Shown piece after piece: positions 47,648 through 56,322 of a stretch of 64,000 nucleotides of DNA (its first letter is position 1; each line of letters opens with the position of its first letter). Origin of the DNA: Thiothrix eikelboomii. Its GTDB lineage: Bacteria; Pseudomonadota; Gammaproteobacteria; Thiotrichales; Thiotrichaceae. Under the pieces are notes generated by a model, which was not told where the DNA came from, did not search any database, and saw nothing but the letters and a program-made list of their open reading frames with translations. Made by a program: the position numbers and the translations under genes. The DNA lies in assembly GCF_900167255.1 (NCBI RefSeq), contig NZ_FUYB01000010.1, forward strand, positions 1 to 64,000, written 5' to 3'.

Positions 47648-47690
47648 GGATACGACAAGTCGCCGTTCTCCCCTGCGACACCCACCCTAT
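47629..47690. repeat. Palindromic MITE-like element at the islet boundary
   Basis: TAGGGTG (47630-47636) and CACCCTA (47683-47689) are inverted ends 62 bases apart, and ACTTG/CAAGT form an inner stem around AGGGATACGA. It marks the change from AT-rich native DNA to the GC-rich islet. Such multi-stem short elements are often non-autonomous repeats; no transposase is present. Confidence 0.5.
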
Positions 47691-47727
47691 GTTATCCTAC
47701 CCCCAACAAGATTTTTGGCGTTGGTTT

Positions 47728-48804
47728 ATGTCTGCATCGGTAGCACTCAAGGCAAAGAACACCCCATCCCCCGGCACGGTCGGGCGCGGCAAAGCTGTCA
47801 CCCTCGACAGCCTTCCCACCCACACGCACTGGACAGACGGGCAAGTCAGCCTCCATCTCGGCGACAGCCTCAACCACTACGCCCAATGGGACACCCCAAC
47901 CGTCATCGTTTCCGACGGCGCGTATGGCATCCTCGGCTTTGAAGGCGACACCTCCGACCACCTCGGCATCGCCGCATGGTACGAACCGCACATTCAGGCA
48001 TGGAGCCAACACGCCACCGCACAAACCACCCTCTGGTTTTGGAACTCCGAAATCGGCTGGGCAAGCGTCCACCCCATGCTGGAACGCCACGGCTGGCGTT
48101 ACGTCAACGCCAATGTCTGGAACAAAGGCAAAGCCCACATCGCAGGCAACGTCAACACCGCCAAAATCCGCCGCTTCCCCGTCGTCACCGAAATGTGCGT
48201 CCAATACGTATTTGAAGCACGGCTCGACAACCTCAGTTTGCAGCAATGGCTCTACCGCGAATGGAAACGCACCGGATTGACCCTGCGCCAAGCCAACACC
48301 GCCTGCGAAGTCAAGGACGTAGCCACCCGCAAATACCTCGACCAAGGCCACCTCTGGTATCCGCCACCGCCGGAAACCTTTGCCAAAATGGCCACTTACG
48401 CCAACCAGCACGGCAATCCGGCAGGTCGCCCCTACTTCTCCCGCGACGGCATACGCCCGATGACCGCCGACGAATGGGCAAGCCAACGCAGCAAATTCCA
48501 CTGCCCAATGGGTTTCACCAACGTCTGGGAACGCAATCCCCTCAAAGGCGCAGAACGCATCCGCGTCCCCGAAATCAGCGGCAAAGCTGCCCACCTCAAC
48601 CAAAAACCACTGGACTTGATGGGGATGATCATTGAAGCCGCCAGCGACGTAGGCGACGTAGTGTGGGAACCGTTCGGCGGATTGTTTTCAGCGTCATTGG
48701 CAGCAAAACGCGCCGGACGCAAAGCCTTTGCCGGAGAAATCGACCCGACTTATTTCCAGCTTGGTTTGGAACGCTTCATGCCGCGCCAATCCACCCTGTT
48801 TTAA
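47728..48804 (+). CDS. Type II site-specific DNA methyltransferase (beta class)
   Basis: About 358 residues from ATG 47728; a longer frame from 47689 starts inside the palindromic element and is less likely. Motif IV is VSDGAYG near residue 70, an unusual DPPY/SPPY variant. Motif I comes C-terminally as VWEPFGGLFSASLAAKRAG with EIDPTYFQLGLERF. This IV-before-I order is the beta class of N6-adenine or N4-cytosine methyltransferases. It is convergent with the endonuclease gene, their stops four bases apart, so it protects the host from that enzyme. The recognition site cannot be read from the sequence. Confidence 0.85.
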   Translation: MSASVALKAKNTPSPGTVGRGKAVTLDSLPTHTHWTDGQVSLHLGDSLNHYAQWDTPTVIVSDGAYGILGFEGDTSDHLGIAAWYEPHIQAWSQHATAQTTLWFWNSEIGWASVHPMLERHGWRYVNANVWNKGKAHIAGNVNTAKIRRFPVVTEMCVQYVFEARLDNLSLQQWLYREWKRTGLTLRQANTACEVKDVATRKYLDQGHLWYPPPPETFAKMATYANQHGNPAGRPYFSRDGIRPMTADEWASQRSKFHCPMGFTNVWERNPLKGAERIRVPEISGKAAHLNQKPLDLMGMIIEAASDVGDVVWEPFGGLFSASLAAKRAGRKAFAGEIDPTYFQLGLERFMPRQSTLF

Positions 48805-48807
48805 GCA

Positions 48808-49719
48808 TCAGCGCACCACGTTGCCATTGGGCTGGATATCGAGTTGCGCTGCCAGTATCGCACTGATGCTGGCAGCGTCGCCCTTGGCAAGCAAGCGATT
48901 CCACTCCCCAACCGTGCACCCCTGAAATTCAGCCGCATAAACTTCCGCCTTGAAACACTCAATAGCCGGGTGAGCAATGCGGTCAAGTTTGGCAAAGTTG
49001 GTATCCAAACGGTACGGAAACTGTGCCAACAATGCCCGCAACAAAGCTTGATATTCACGGGTCGGCAAATAAGCCGCACCACCAGGCCCCCAATTTTGCA
49101 CCATTTGTTGTGCCAGAACATACTGCGCGGCAGTGCCTTGGAACTTGTAACCGTTGGTATTGGTTTGCTGCAAGTTGGATGTCCGCGCCGAGGTATCTTC
49201 CGGCTCTAGCACCAAATAATCCGGTGCTTTGTGGTAATGCTCATCCCGCGCTTTGGCGATAGAACCACCCGGAATCACTGCAATACCCACGATTTTGGGC
49301 TTACCGAAAATCAAAAACTCCGGCAACCACGCGAGCATGGCGACATGGGTTTGGTCATGGGTAAAGTGGTTCTGGCTATCCTTGAAACGGGCGGTAATCT
49401 CCGTCGCCAATGGAAACCACGCCTTGATTTCCAGCCCCGGCATTGGGCTGACTTGCCCGTCAAACACCGTGTCAGGAAAACCGGGGTCTTGCCGCCGCCA
49501 TTTGCCAAACCCGGCGAAGCTGCTTTGCTTGTTCAGGTATTCACAGGTGTTGAACTCAATCAGATTGCCCACCAACGGCGACAGCTTGGAAATAATCTTG
49601 GCGAGATTCGCCGCCGCTTCCGGTGAAGCGGGCTTTGCCAGTTCCAGCACATCAAAACAATGACCGTTCAATGCCTGCATGTGCTGGGTTGCCAGTGCGA
49701 GGATTTGCTGCGTATTCAT
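48808..49719 (-). CDS. Type II restriction endonuclease (PD-(D/E)XK)
   Basis: 303 residues with a PD-(D/E)XK core: FPDTVFDGQ followed by MPGLEIKAWFPLATEITARF, where Asp and Glu-Ile-Lys are the expected metal and catalytic residues. The rest has no similarity I recognise. The position opposite a methyltransferase and behind an XRE regulator is the usual type II layout. The start overlaps the regulator stop by four bases (ATGA). Specificity unknown. Confidence 0.82.
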   Translation of the reverse strand: MNTQQILALATQHMQALNGHCFDVLELAKPASPEAAANLAKIISKLSPLVGNLIEFNTCEYLNKQSSFAGFGKWRRQDPGFPDTVFDGQVSPMPGLEIKAWFPLATEITARFKDSQNHFTHDQTHVAMLAWLPEFLIFGKPKIVGIAVIPGGSIAKARDEHYHKAPDYLVLEPEDTSARTSNLQQTNTNGYKFQGTAAQYVLAQQMVQNWGPGGAAYLPTREYQALLRALLAQFPYRLDTNFAKLDRIAHPAIECFKAEVYAAEFQGCTVGEWNRLLAKGDAASISAILAAQLDIQPNGNVVR

Positions 49720-49913
49720 GCACCCATCCTCAACTGCACTGCGTTCAGGATAGCTTGCGCATCAGCCTTCAGCACCTGACAAATTTGCAGGAATTCCAAC
49801 ACATCCAGACGGCGTTCACCGCTTTCGTATTTGGAAACAAAGGACTGCGGACGCGCTAAACGGGAAGCAACATCAGATTGTGTCAATCCTGCCGTTTCAC
49901 AGGCGGTGATCAA
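49716..49913 (-). pseudogene. N-terminally truncated XRE-family (C-protein-like) regulator
   Basis: 65 residues from a TTG at 49913. The helix-turn-helix is complete (TAGLTQSDVASRLARPQSFV then SKYESGERRLDVLEF). Related regulators usually have about 15-20 more residues before ITACETAGLTQ. Here that part is missing, because the reading frame runs straight into the foreign mfd fragment at about 49920. The HTH may still work if translation starts at TTG. In intact systems such proteins control the timing of endonuclease expression. Confidence 0.7.
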
Positions 49914-49924
49914 CAGGGAACAAA

Positions 49925-50840
49925 AGTGCGATGTTGCCCGGTGTGACGGTGCGCCATGCCCACGGGCAGATGCGGGCGCACGAGCTGGAAAATATCATGA
50001 GCGATTTTTACCACCAGCGTTTCCAGATTCTGATTGCCACTACCATCATTGAAAGCGGCATTGACGTGCCGACCGCCAACACGATTTTGATCAACCGTGC
50101 CGACAAACTGGGGCTGGCGCAATTGCACCAGTTGCGCGGGCGGGTCGGGTGTTCGCACCACCACGCTCACGCCGGATGCAGTCAAGCGGCTGGAAGCGAT
50201 TGAATCGTTGGAAGAATTAGGATTCTGTTTCACGCTGGCAACGCACGATCTGGAGATTCGCGGCGCGGGCGAATTGCTCGGCGAAGGGCAAAGCGGGCAG
50301 ATTCAGGAAATCGGTTTCAACCTCTACAACGACTTGCTGGAACGGGCGGTGAAATTCCTCAAAGCAGCGGCGGATGGTGACGTAGGGGCGAATGATTATT
50401 CGCCCCTACAATGCCGCCGTATCACGGTGGAATTGGGTGCGCCTGCGCTGATCCCGGACGATTATTTGCCGGATGTCCATGCGCGGCTGATCCTCTACAA
50501 ACGCATTGCCAGCGCGGAATCGCAGGCGGCTTTGGACGAATTGCGGGTGGAAATGATCGACTGCTTCGGGCTGCTGCCAGAGCCGACCAAGACGCCGTTC
50601 AGCGTCACGCGGGTCAAGCTGCTGGTGCAGGAACTGGGCATCCGCAAGCTGGATATGCACGTCAAGGGCAGGCGGATACTCTTCGACGACAAGCCGAATA
50701 TTGATCCGATGAAGGTGATTACGCTGATCCAGAAACGCCCGTGGGTGTTTAAGCTGGATGGACAAGATAAGTTGCGGTTTGAGATTAAACTCCCGACGGT
50801 GGAGGAGCGGGAGGAGTGGGTTATCAAGCTGATGGGGTAG
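49925..50840 (+). pseudogene. mfd: Degraded second copy of the mfd 3' end
   Basis: From about 49925 the DNA matches codons about 840 to the end of the intact mfd (46437-47378) in order, with protein identity that looks high by eye but many GC-rich synonymous changes. It therefore comes from a related organism and is not a recent copy. It has no start. A 35-base deletion near 50165-50185 shifts the frame (native RSHHRAYAYLITPPKK is lost), and a 28-base hairpin replaces part of the linker at 50382-50409. It ends in its own TAG at 50838-50840. It cannot make a working protein. Confidence 0.88.
50382..50409. repeat. Perfect 12-bp inverted repeat inserted in the mfd remnant
   Basis: GTAGGGGCGAAT, GATT, ATTCGCCCCTAC. 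The native mfd has no counterpart at this point. I recall similar GTAGGGGCG palindromes as dispersed repeats in bacterial genomes; that is memory, not a search. Confidence 0.7.
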
Positions 50841-50933
50841 ATTGGCGAGTAACATCTTCCCGTTTTTTGATCGTGTAAATACCTCAAACCGTGTCTACAA
50901 TGGAGAAATGTAGCCACAAATAAGGCAGCATTT

Positions 50934-51212
50934 ATGCACGTTGCTGTCCACGAACTCAAAAACCGCTTTTCTGAATACCTGAAATACGCCCAAGCAGGCG
51001 AAGAAATCATTGTCACTACCCACGGCAATCCGGTGGCACGCTTGACGCGCTTAGCACCCAACTTGCAACTTCGCGCTTCACAACCACTGGATAAATTAGC
51101 GTGGGTACGGCGTGGACAAGCTGGCAAAAAACTGGGCTTGCCAGCCGCGCAGCGTATCCGCTTAACCGAAGGCGTGCCGTTGAGTGATTTGCTGTTGGAA
51201 GACCGTGCATGA
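50934..51212 (+). CDS. Phd/YefM-family antitoxin
   Basis: 92 residues starting MHVAVHELKNRFSEYLKYAQ with the Phd/YefM DNA-binding part (EEIIVTTHGNPVARL). The C-terminal tail (SQPLDKLAWVRRGQ ... LSDLLLEDRA) is the toxin-binding segment. The next gene, a VapC toxin, overlaps its stop by four bases but is truncated, so this antitoxin is orphaned. AAGGCAG lies upstream of the ATG. It may still repress its promoter. Confidence 0.87.
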   Translation: MHVAVHELKNRFSEYLKYAQAGEEIIVTTHGNPVARLTRLAPNLQLRASQPLDKLAWVRRGQAGKKLGLPAAQRIRLTEGVPLSDLLLEDRA

Positions 51213-51373
51213 ACATCCCGCTGCTCTACCTCGACACTTCTGCGTGGCTGAAATTGTATATGGAAGAAAACGGTTCAGAAGCAGTCCATGCAGCGGTTGA
51301 GCAAGCGGAACAGACTTGCACCCACCTGATTGCCTATGCCGAATTACGTGCAGCCTTAACAACAACGCTGTAA
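51209..51373 (+). pseudogene. Truncated VapC-type PIN-domain toxin
   Basis: 54 residues: LLYLDTSAWLKLYMEENGS has the first PIN Asp and the Ser/Thr-Lys helix, and LIAYAELRAAL has the second acidic residue. The frame then ends in TAA. About two thirds of a normal VapC (around 130 residues), including the later Asp residues, is missing. It overlaps the antitoxin stop in the usual way. It should be inactive. Confidence 0.8.
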
Positions 51374-51410
51374 TTTTAGCACAACGCCAACTGACAGCGA
51401 TGTACCAAGT

Positions 51411-51443
51411 TTGGGTGCGCTCTTTCATTTCAATCGCACCCAA
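51411..51443. repeat. Inverted repeat downstream of the VapC fragment
   Basis: TTGGGTGCG (51411-51419) and CGCACCCAA (51435-51443) form a perfect nine-base stem with a 15-base loop. It lies in the sequence joining the VapC and HepT-like fragments and may be a rearrangement scar. Confidence 0.5.
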
Positions 51444-51472
51444 CTACGCACGGTTCGCACTGGACGTGTGCT

Positions 51473-51700
51473 ATGCTCCGTGCCAAACACCGCCCAACAC
51501 ACCCTCAAGCTGCATTTCTTTCAAAATTTTGCGGGCTTGTTAAACGCAAGTCGCTCACTGTTAAAGCAACCGTATCCAATCATGAATGGCTTTTCTACCT
51601 CAACGACATGATCGAATTCACCGAACGGGTACTAAAATACCCAGAAAGCTACTCCCAAACAGAGTCAAGACCGCCGCAGCTAGTCTTAACCACCTGCTAA
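51473..51700 (+). pseudogene. Possible HepT (DUF86)-like toxin fragment
   Basis: A 75-residue frame. Its middle, SNHEWLFYLNDMIEFTERVL, resembles the start of HepT-type RNases (typically RDWxxYLxDMIEAxERIxxYT). The parts before and after are not recognised, and no MNT partner is present. It ends over the guaD stop. The match is by eye and short. The 100 bases between this and the VapC fragment hold only the hairpin at 51411-51443. Confidence 0.3.
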
Positions 51701-53001
51701 ACCTTAAAAGCCGCCTTGCCCATCACATAGCTAGCAGTCACCAGACGATCATCGCCGAGCATTAAAATTGCAAATAATTGATCATGCAAGCTCTGACAGT
51801 GTTGCAAACGCCGCGTTAATAAAGGGGTCGCTTTTAAGTTTAAGACCACAAAATCAGCTTCTTTGCCCACTGCAAAATTGCCAATTTTATCGTCCAGATA
51901 CAGCGCTTTCGCTCCACCTAAAGTCGCTAGATACAAAGCCTGAAACGCTGAAAGTTTTTTCCCAAGTAATTGAGTAATTTTGTAGGCGTCATTTATACCC
52001 CGCAGCAGGCTGAAATAATTACCACCACCGACATCCGTCCCCAAGCCCACTCGTACATCCGCCTCCTTGGTTAAATGCAGATCAAATAAACCACTACCGA
52101 TAAATAGATTGGAAGATGGACAAAAAACAGCCGCTGTACCCGTGGTCGCCATACATGCCCGATCCTCAGCATCTAAATGAATACAATGCGCGAGCACTGC
52201 ACGCGGGCGCAATAAACCATATTGCTGATAGACATCTAAGTAGCTACGACTTTCTGGAAATAAATCGGCGACCCAAGCCACTTCAGCGTGATTCTCGGCC
52301 ACATGCGTGTGCAGATAAACATCTGGATATTCAGTGAGTAACTCCCCGGCTTTAGCTAACTGTTCACGGCTCGAAGTCGGTGCAAATCGTGGAGTGACGG
52401 CATAAGATAAACGCCCCCGCCCATGCCATTTTTCAATTAAAGTTTTGCTATCGGTATAAGCCGTTTCTGGTGTGTCTTGGAGATAAGCGGGGCAATGGCG
52501 ATCCATTAATACCTTGCCCGCGATCATCCGCAAATTACGTGCTTCCGCCGCTTCAAAGAAAGCCTCTACTGACGCTGGATGTACGGTTCCAAACACTAAA
52601 GCGGTGGTCGTGCCATTCCTGAGTAATTCATCTAAAAAGAACTCGGCAACCTCACGAGCATGAGCCTTATCCGCAAATTGGCGCTCAGTAGGAAAGGTAT
52701 AAGTCTCCAACCACTGCAATAGTTGCTCGCCATAGGCAGCAATCATATCGGTTTGTGGATAGTGAATATGGGTGTCAATTAATCCGGGAATCAGTAAATG
52801 ATCGGGATAGTGAATAAGTTCACAATCTGCAGGCAAACTCGCTAACATCTGCTCAGCTGCTCCAAGTTCGACTATATAACCTTGGTGGGTTAATAAAATT
52901 CCATCGGGGAAATACTCGAGATGGGGTGATTCAAGATCATTATCAGGATCATCGAGAAAATGTAGCACAGCCGCCCGAAAGGCCAAATAAACGCTTTTCA
53001 T
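51697..53001 (-). CDS. guaD: Guanine deaminase
   Basis: GuaD (434 residues) turns guanine into xanthine in purine salvage. It is an amidohydrolase with zinc ligands in PGLIDTHIHYPQTDM (HxH), a later His in LHTHVAENHAEV and HCIHL, and the Asp in VGLGTDVGGGNYFSL. Length matches bacterial guanine deaminases. It is the first clearly native gene after the islet. It is divergent from the glutamate dehydrogenase at 53147. Confidence 0.94.
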   Translation of the reverse strand: MKSVYLAFRAAVLHFLDDPDNDLESPHLEYFPDGILLTHQGYIVELGAAEQMLASLPADCELIHYPDHLLIPGLIDTHIHYPQTDMIAAYGEQLLQWLETYTFPTERQFADKAHAREVAEFFLDELLRNGTTTALVFGTVHPASVEAFFEAAEARNLRMIAGKVLMDRHCPAYLQDTPETAYTDSKTLIEKWHGRGRLSYAVTPRFAPTSSREQLAKAGELLTEYPDVYLHTHVAENHAEVAWVADLFPESRSYLDVYQQYGLLRPRAVLAHCIHLDAEDRACMATTGTAAVFCPSSNLFIGSGLFDLHLTKEADVRVGLGTDVGGGNYFSLLRGINDAYKITQLLGKKLSAFQALYLATLGGAKALYLDDKIGNFAVGKEADFVVLNLKATPLLTRRLQHCQSLHDQLFAILMLGDDRLVTASYVMGKAAFKV

Positions 53002-53146
53002 TTAAAATCTCATTAGGGGTGGTGATCAAGCAACCGCTCATTTTTGGTGCTTCGCCGCGTATTTTAATCAGGATAAACCTGCCATTCCGCCCTAAATAGG
53101 CGTATGTTTAAACACTAAAGCAACACACATCACAGGAGGAGTAACC

Positions 53147-56146
53147 ATGGACAAAGATCCAGGACAACAAGTTATTGACCAAATCCACACTAGCCTAGCC
53201 AGCAGCTGCCAACAGATGCCGAGCAATTTAGCGTGGCTGCAACAGGCCATGCATCCGTTTTTTTTCAGCTTTAACCGCACCGAACCCGATGCTTTAGCCG
53301 TCTTAGTCGAATCGCTCTATCGCATCCATCGCTTACCCTATATTCGTCTTGCGGATCGTCCCGAGCGGATGTTAGTCGCTCAAAATGGCATTCCCAACTC
53401 TATTTATAATACCCTGAGTTCTCTACCAAAACGCGATAATTTATCGTATTCAGAAATTAATACTTCGCTCTTACGCTTACCGAATAGTGATTACTTTTTG
53501 GAAGTCTTGCGCTTTGATTATGCCAGCCTAGCTGATGCAGAAGTCGCAGCAGCTTTAGTTGCTAACGAGCATCAACCTCCTGCCGAAGTTAAAGAGGCGA
53601 TTGAAGCCAGCTTAAAGATTCATGCGCCCGAATTTGATAACCGCCAACTGGATGCTTTGATCAAACTGTTGTGGATTAATAATCCAGAGTATGTGAAAGT
53701 TTCTCACCCCGAACGCTTAGCGCGGGTGCTGGATTTATACCAAAAAACCCAAGCACACGGCGGTATTCATTTAGAAATTGATCCCATAGATAATGCCGTT
53801 AATGGGGAGACCCATCGCATTCTTTTTGGGGTGAGCAATCCACCGCAGCGTGATTTTTTACTGCAAGTGGTGGAAGTCTTTAAGCGCTTAAATATCGGTG
53901 TCAAACGCACCTACACCATCACTTTAAGCAATGGCATTTTCCCAAGCTTCCTAGCCACTTTTTATGTACAACCCCGCAATGGCGCTGTACTTGAAACGGG
54001 TAATCCCCTCTTCCAAGCTCTACAAGACGAGTTATATAACACTCAAATTATTTCCTCCGACTCCACCAGCTTCAATGAACTGGTCACCACGGGGGTAATG
54101 AATGGAACAGATGCAACTCTTATTAAAGCACTGATCACCTTTTGCCATACCAATCTAGCGCATAATAAGCCGGATCAGTTTGATCCTGAAGTAGTGCAAC
54201 GTGCCTTTCTTGCGCACCCCGATATTAGCCTGCAACTCGTTAAACTCTTCCACACTCGCTTCAAGCCGAATCTTGCCAATCGTGAGGCGCTATATGCGGA
54301 CAGTTTGCAAACCAGCCAAACGAAAATTGCTCAGTTTAATACCGGTCGACGCTTCTTAGATGAAACCCGCCGAGTGATTTTCCGTTGTGCGATTAGCTTT
54401 ATTACCCATTGCTTAAAAACTAATTTCTTCGTCGATGAGAAACATGCACTAGCCTTCCGCCTTGATCCACTGTACTTAGAAGAATTAGGTGAAACTTTCA
54501 CGGCTGATCTCCCTAAAGAACGCCCTTTCCGTATTACGTTTTTTGCAGGGCGTAGCGGCTCGGGTTATCACATCGGCTTCTCGGATATTGCACGCGGCGG
54601 TTGGCGTACTTTAATGACTCAAGGTCATGATGACTATACCAATAGTGCCAATACGCTGTTCCGCGAAAACTATGTGTTAGCCCATACACAACACCTGAAA
54701 AATAAAGATATTTATGAGGGTGGCTCGAAAATGGTTTCGATTTTGAACACCCGCCCCGGTACACCCAAACCAACCGTGCTGCAATATCTTTACAAGCTGC
54801 AATATGGGTTTGCGAATGCCTTCCTCGATTTGTATGTGACTGCCAATGGCAAGGCCAAAGACCCACGAGTGGTTGACTATTATGGCGAAGATGAACCCAT
54901 CGAACTGGGCCCTGATGAAAACATGCATGATGTCATGATTGAGTTGATTGCTCAGTTAGCTGTGCAGCGCGGTTATTTATTGGGTGCGGGCATTATGTCC
55001 AGTAAACAGGTCGGGATTAATCATAAAGAATACGGTGTTACCTCAATCGGGGTGATTCGCTTTGCGGAAGTAACGATGCAAGCCACTCTCGGCATTAATA
55101 TGCATACTGATCCTTTCAGTATCAAAATCACCGGTGGGCCAAATGGTGATGTGGCTGGCAATAGTCTGCGTTTACTGTTGGAACGTTGCCAGCAAGTACA
55201 AATCCGTATGATTGTCGATGGTACAGCCGCCGCTTTTGACCCTGCTGGTCTAGATCATACTGCACTTCGCAAAGTCATCCTCCAAGCGGATTTGGATGCC
55301 TTTGATGCTCAAGCTTTACATGAGGGAGCTTTTATTATCTATCGCAGCCAGAAAAAGCATGATGGCATGCGTGACCTCTATAAAAAGCTCGAAAAAACCG
55401 CTGCGGGTTTAGAGGAACAATGGATCTCTACCGATGAATTCAACCGCATCTTTAATCAGTTAACCTTCACGGTTGAGACAGATCTCTTTATTCCTGCAGG
55501 GGGACGCCCTGAAACGATTGCCATGCATAATGTTGATCAATTCTTTAAAGCGGATGGTCAACCGACAGCCAGAGTGATTGTGGAGGGTGCAAATTCGTTT
55601 ATTACCCCGGATGCACGGCGGGTTCTGCAGCAGCGGGGCGTGGTCATTATGCGCGATGCCTCAGCGAATAAATGTGGAGTAATTTCCTCCTCTTATGAAA
55701 TTATCGCCAATCTGACTTTAAGCGAAGCCGAGTTTCTTGCGCACAAGCAGCAATATGTCAGTGATGTCATCACTATTCTCAATCGCATGGCTGAGCAAGA
55801 AGCACGGGTCGTGATTAAACGGCAGCGCGAAACGGGTGGCAAAATCACCTATACCGATATTTCTACCCAAGTTAGCCAAGAAATTAATGGTCACTATGCA
55901 CGGATGTTTGCTTATTTCCAAGCCAACCCGGAATTGGTGGCCCAAGCCAACTATAAAAATGCGATCCTCGCGCATATGCCTGCCTTAATTCGTGAGCCGC
56001 AGTTCCAAGATCGGATTGACCGCTTACCTGAAAAGGTGAAATACGCGATTCTTGCCAGCAAGCTGGCTTCATCTATGGTCTATTTCGGTGATGATAATAC
56101 CGTATACGGTGATATTATTGAGGCACAAGTGAAACGTTTAGCCTAA
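53147..56146 (+). CDS. gdhB: NAD-dependent glutamate dehydrogenase, large type
   Basis: 999 residues, much longer than the 450-residue hexameric enzymes and close to the 115-kDa class. ATG 53147 has GGAGGAG before it. The N-terminal 400 residues are regulatory. The catalytic core carries RITFFAGRSGSGYHIGFSD and KDIYEGGSKMV (substrate and Lys region), then an NAD-binding segment (RVIVEGANSFITPDARR). It converts glutamate to 2-oxoglutarate and ammonia. It has no close operon partner and ends in a clear terminator. Confidence 0.9.
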   Translation: MDKDPGQQVIDQIHTSLASSCQQMPSNLAWLQQAMHPFFFSFNRTEPDALAVLVESLYRIHRLPYIRLADRPERMLVAQNGIPNSIYNTLSSLPKRDNLSYSEINTSLLRLPNSDYFLEVLRFDYASLADAEVAAALVANEHQPPAEVKEAIEASLKIHAPEFDNRQLDALIKLLWINNPEYVKVSHPERLARVLDLYQKTQAHGGIHLEIDPIDNAVNGETHRILFGVSNPPQRDFLLQVVEVFKRLNIGVKRTYTITLSNGIFPSFLATFYVQPRNGAVLETGNPLFQALQDELYNTQIISSDSTSFNELVTTGVMNGTDATLIKALITFCHTNLAHNKPDQFDPEVVQRAFLAHPDISLQLVKLFHTRFKPNLANREALYADSLQTSQTKIAQFNTGRRFLDETRRVIFRCAISFITHCLKTNFFVDEKHALAFRLDPLYLEELGETFTADLPKERPFRITFFAGRSGSGYHIGFSDIARGGWRTLMTQGHDDYTNSANTLFRENYVLAHTQHLKNKDIYEGGSKMVSILNTRPGTPKPTVLQYLYKLQYGFANAFLDLYVTANGKAKDPRVVDYYGEDEPIELGPDENMHDVMIELIAQLAVQRGYLLGAGIMSSKQVGINHKEYGVTSIGVIRFAEVTMQATLGINMHTDPFSIKITGGPNGDVAGNSLRLLLERCQQVQIRMIVDGTAAAFDPAGLDHTALRKVILQADLDAFDAQALHEGAFIIYRSQKKHDGMRDLYKKLEKTAAGLEEQWISTDEFNRIFNQLTFTVETDLFIPAGGRPETIAMHNVDQFFKADGQPTARVIVEGANSFITPDARRVLQQRGVVIMRDASANKCGVISSSYEIIANLTLSEAEFLAHKQQYVSDVITILNRMAEQEARVVIKRQRETGGKITYTDISTQVSQEINGHYARMFAYFQANPELVAQANYKNAILAHMPALIREPQFQDRIDRLPEKVKYAILASKLASSMVYFGDDNTVYGDIIEAQVKRLA

Positions 56147-56172
56147 ATAAACTAGCCTAAATAAAACTGATC

Positions 56173-56210
56173 ACCCTGTTCGGTCTACCCACTGAGCAGG
56201 GTTTGATTTT
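56173..56210 (+). terminator. Intrinsic terminator after gdhB
   Basis: ACCCTGTTCGGT pairs with ACTGAGCAGGGT, allowing two G-U pairs, around a six-base loop, followed by TTGATTTT. It is 27 bases after the stop. Confidence 0.8.
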
Positions 56211-56322
56211 ATGGCAATTAACCATTTAGTCAGTGAACTTAACCGCTAATCCCCAGTCTAGTTTCAATACTCATTAATTTAATTAATAAATAGCTCAAAT
56301 GACAAAACTGGGATAAGACTCG

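Larger units (their letters stand above)
47629..51696. mobile_element. GC-rich acquired islet between mfd and guaD
   Basis: About 4 kb containing a methyltransferase, a restriction endonuclease, a truncated XRE regulator, a degraded second mfd 3' end, a Phd antitoxin, a VapC fragment and a possible HepT fragment. Base composition and codon choice (frequent GCC, GGC, CGC) differ from flanking genes. No integrase or transposase is visible. The mfd homology suggests entry or rearrangement by recombination near mfd. Confidence 0.7.

Noticed and set aside
47692..48603. A 303-codon open frame on the minus strand opposite the methyltransferase
   Set aside because: It is a shadow frame from high GC at third positions; its composition (Val/Gly/Ala/Phe) is unnatural and the methyltransferase motifs are on the other strand.
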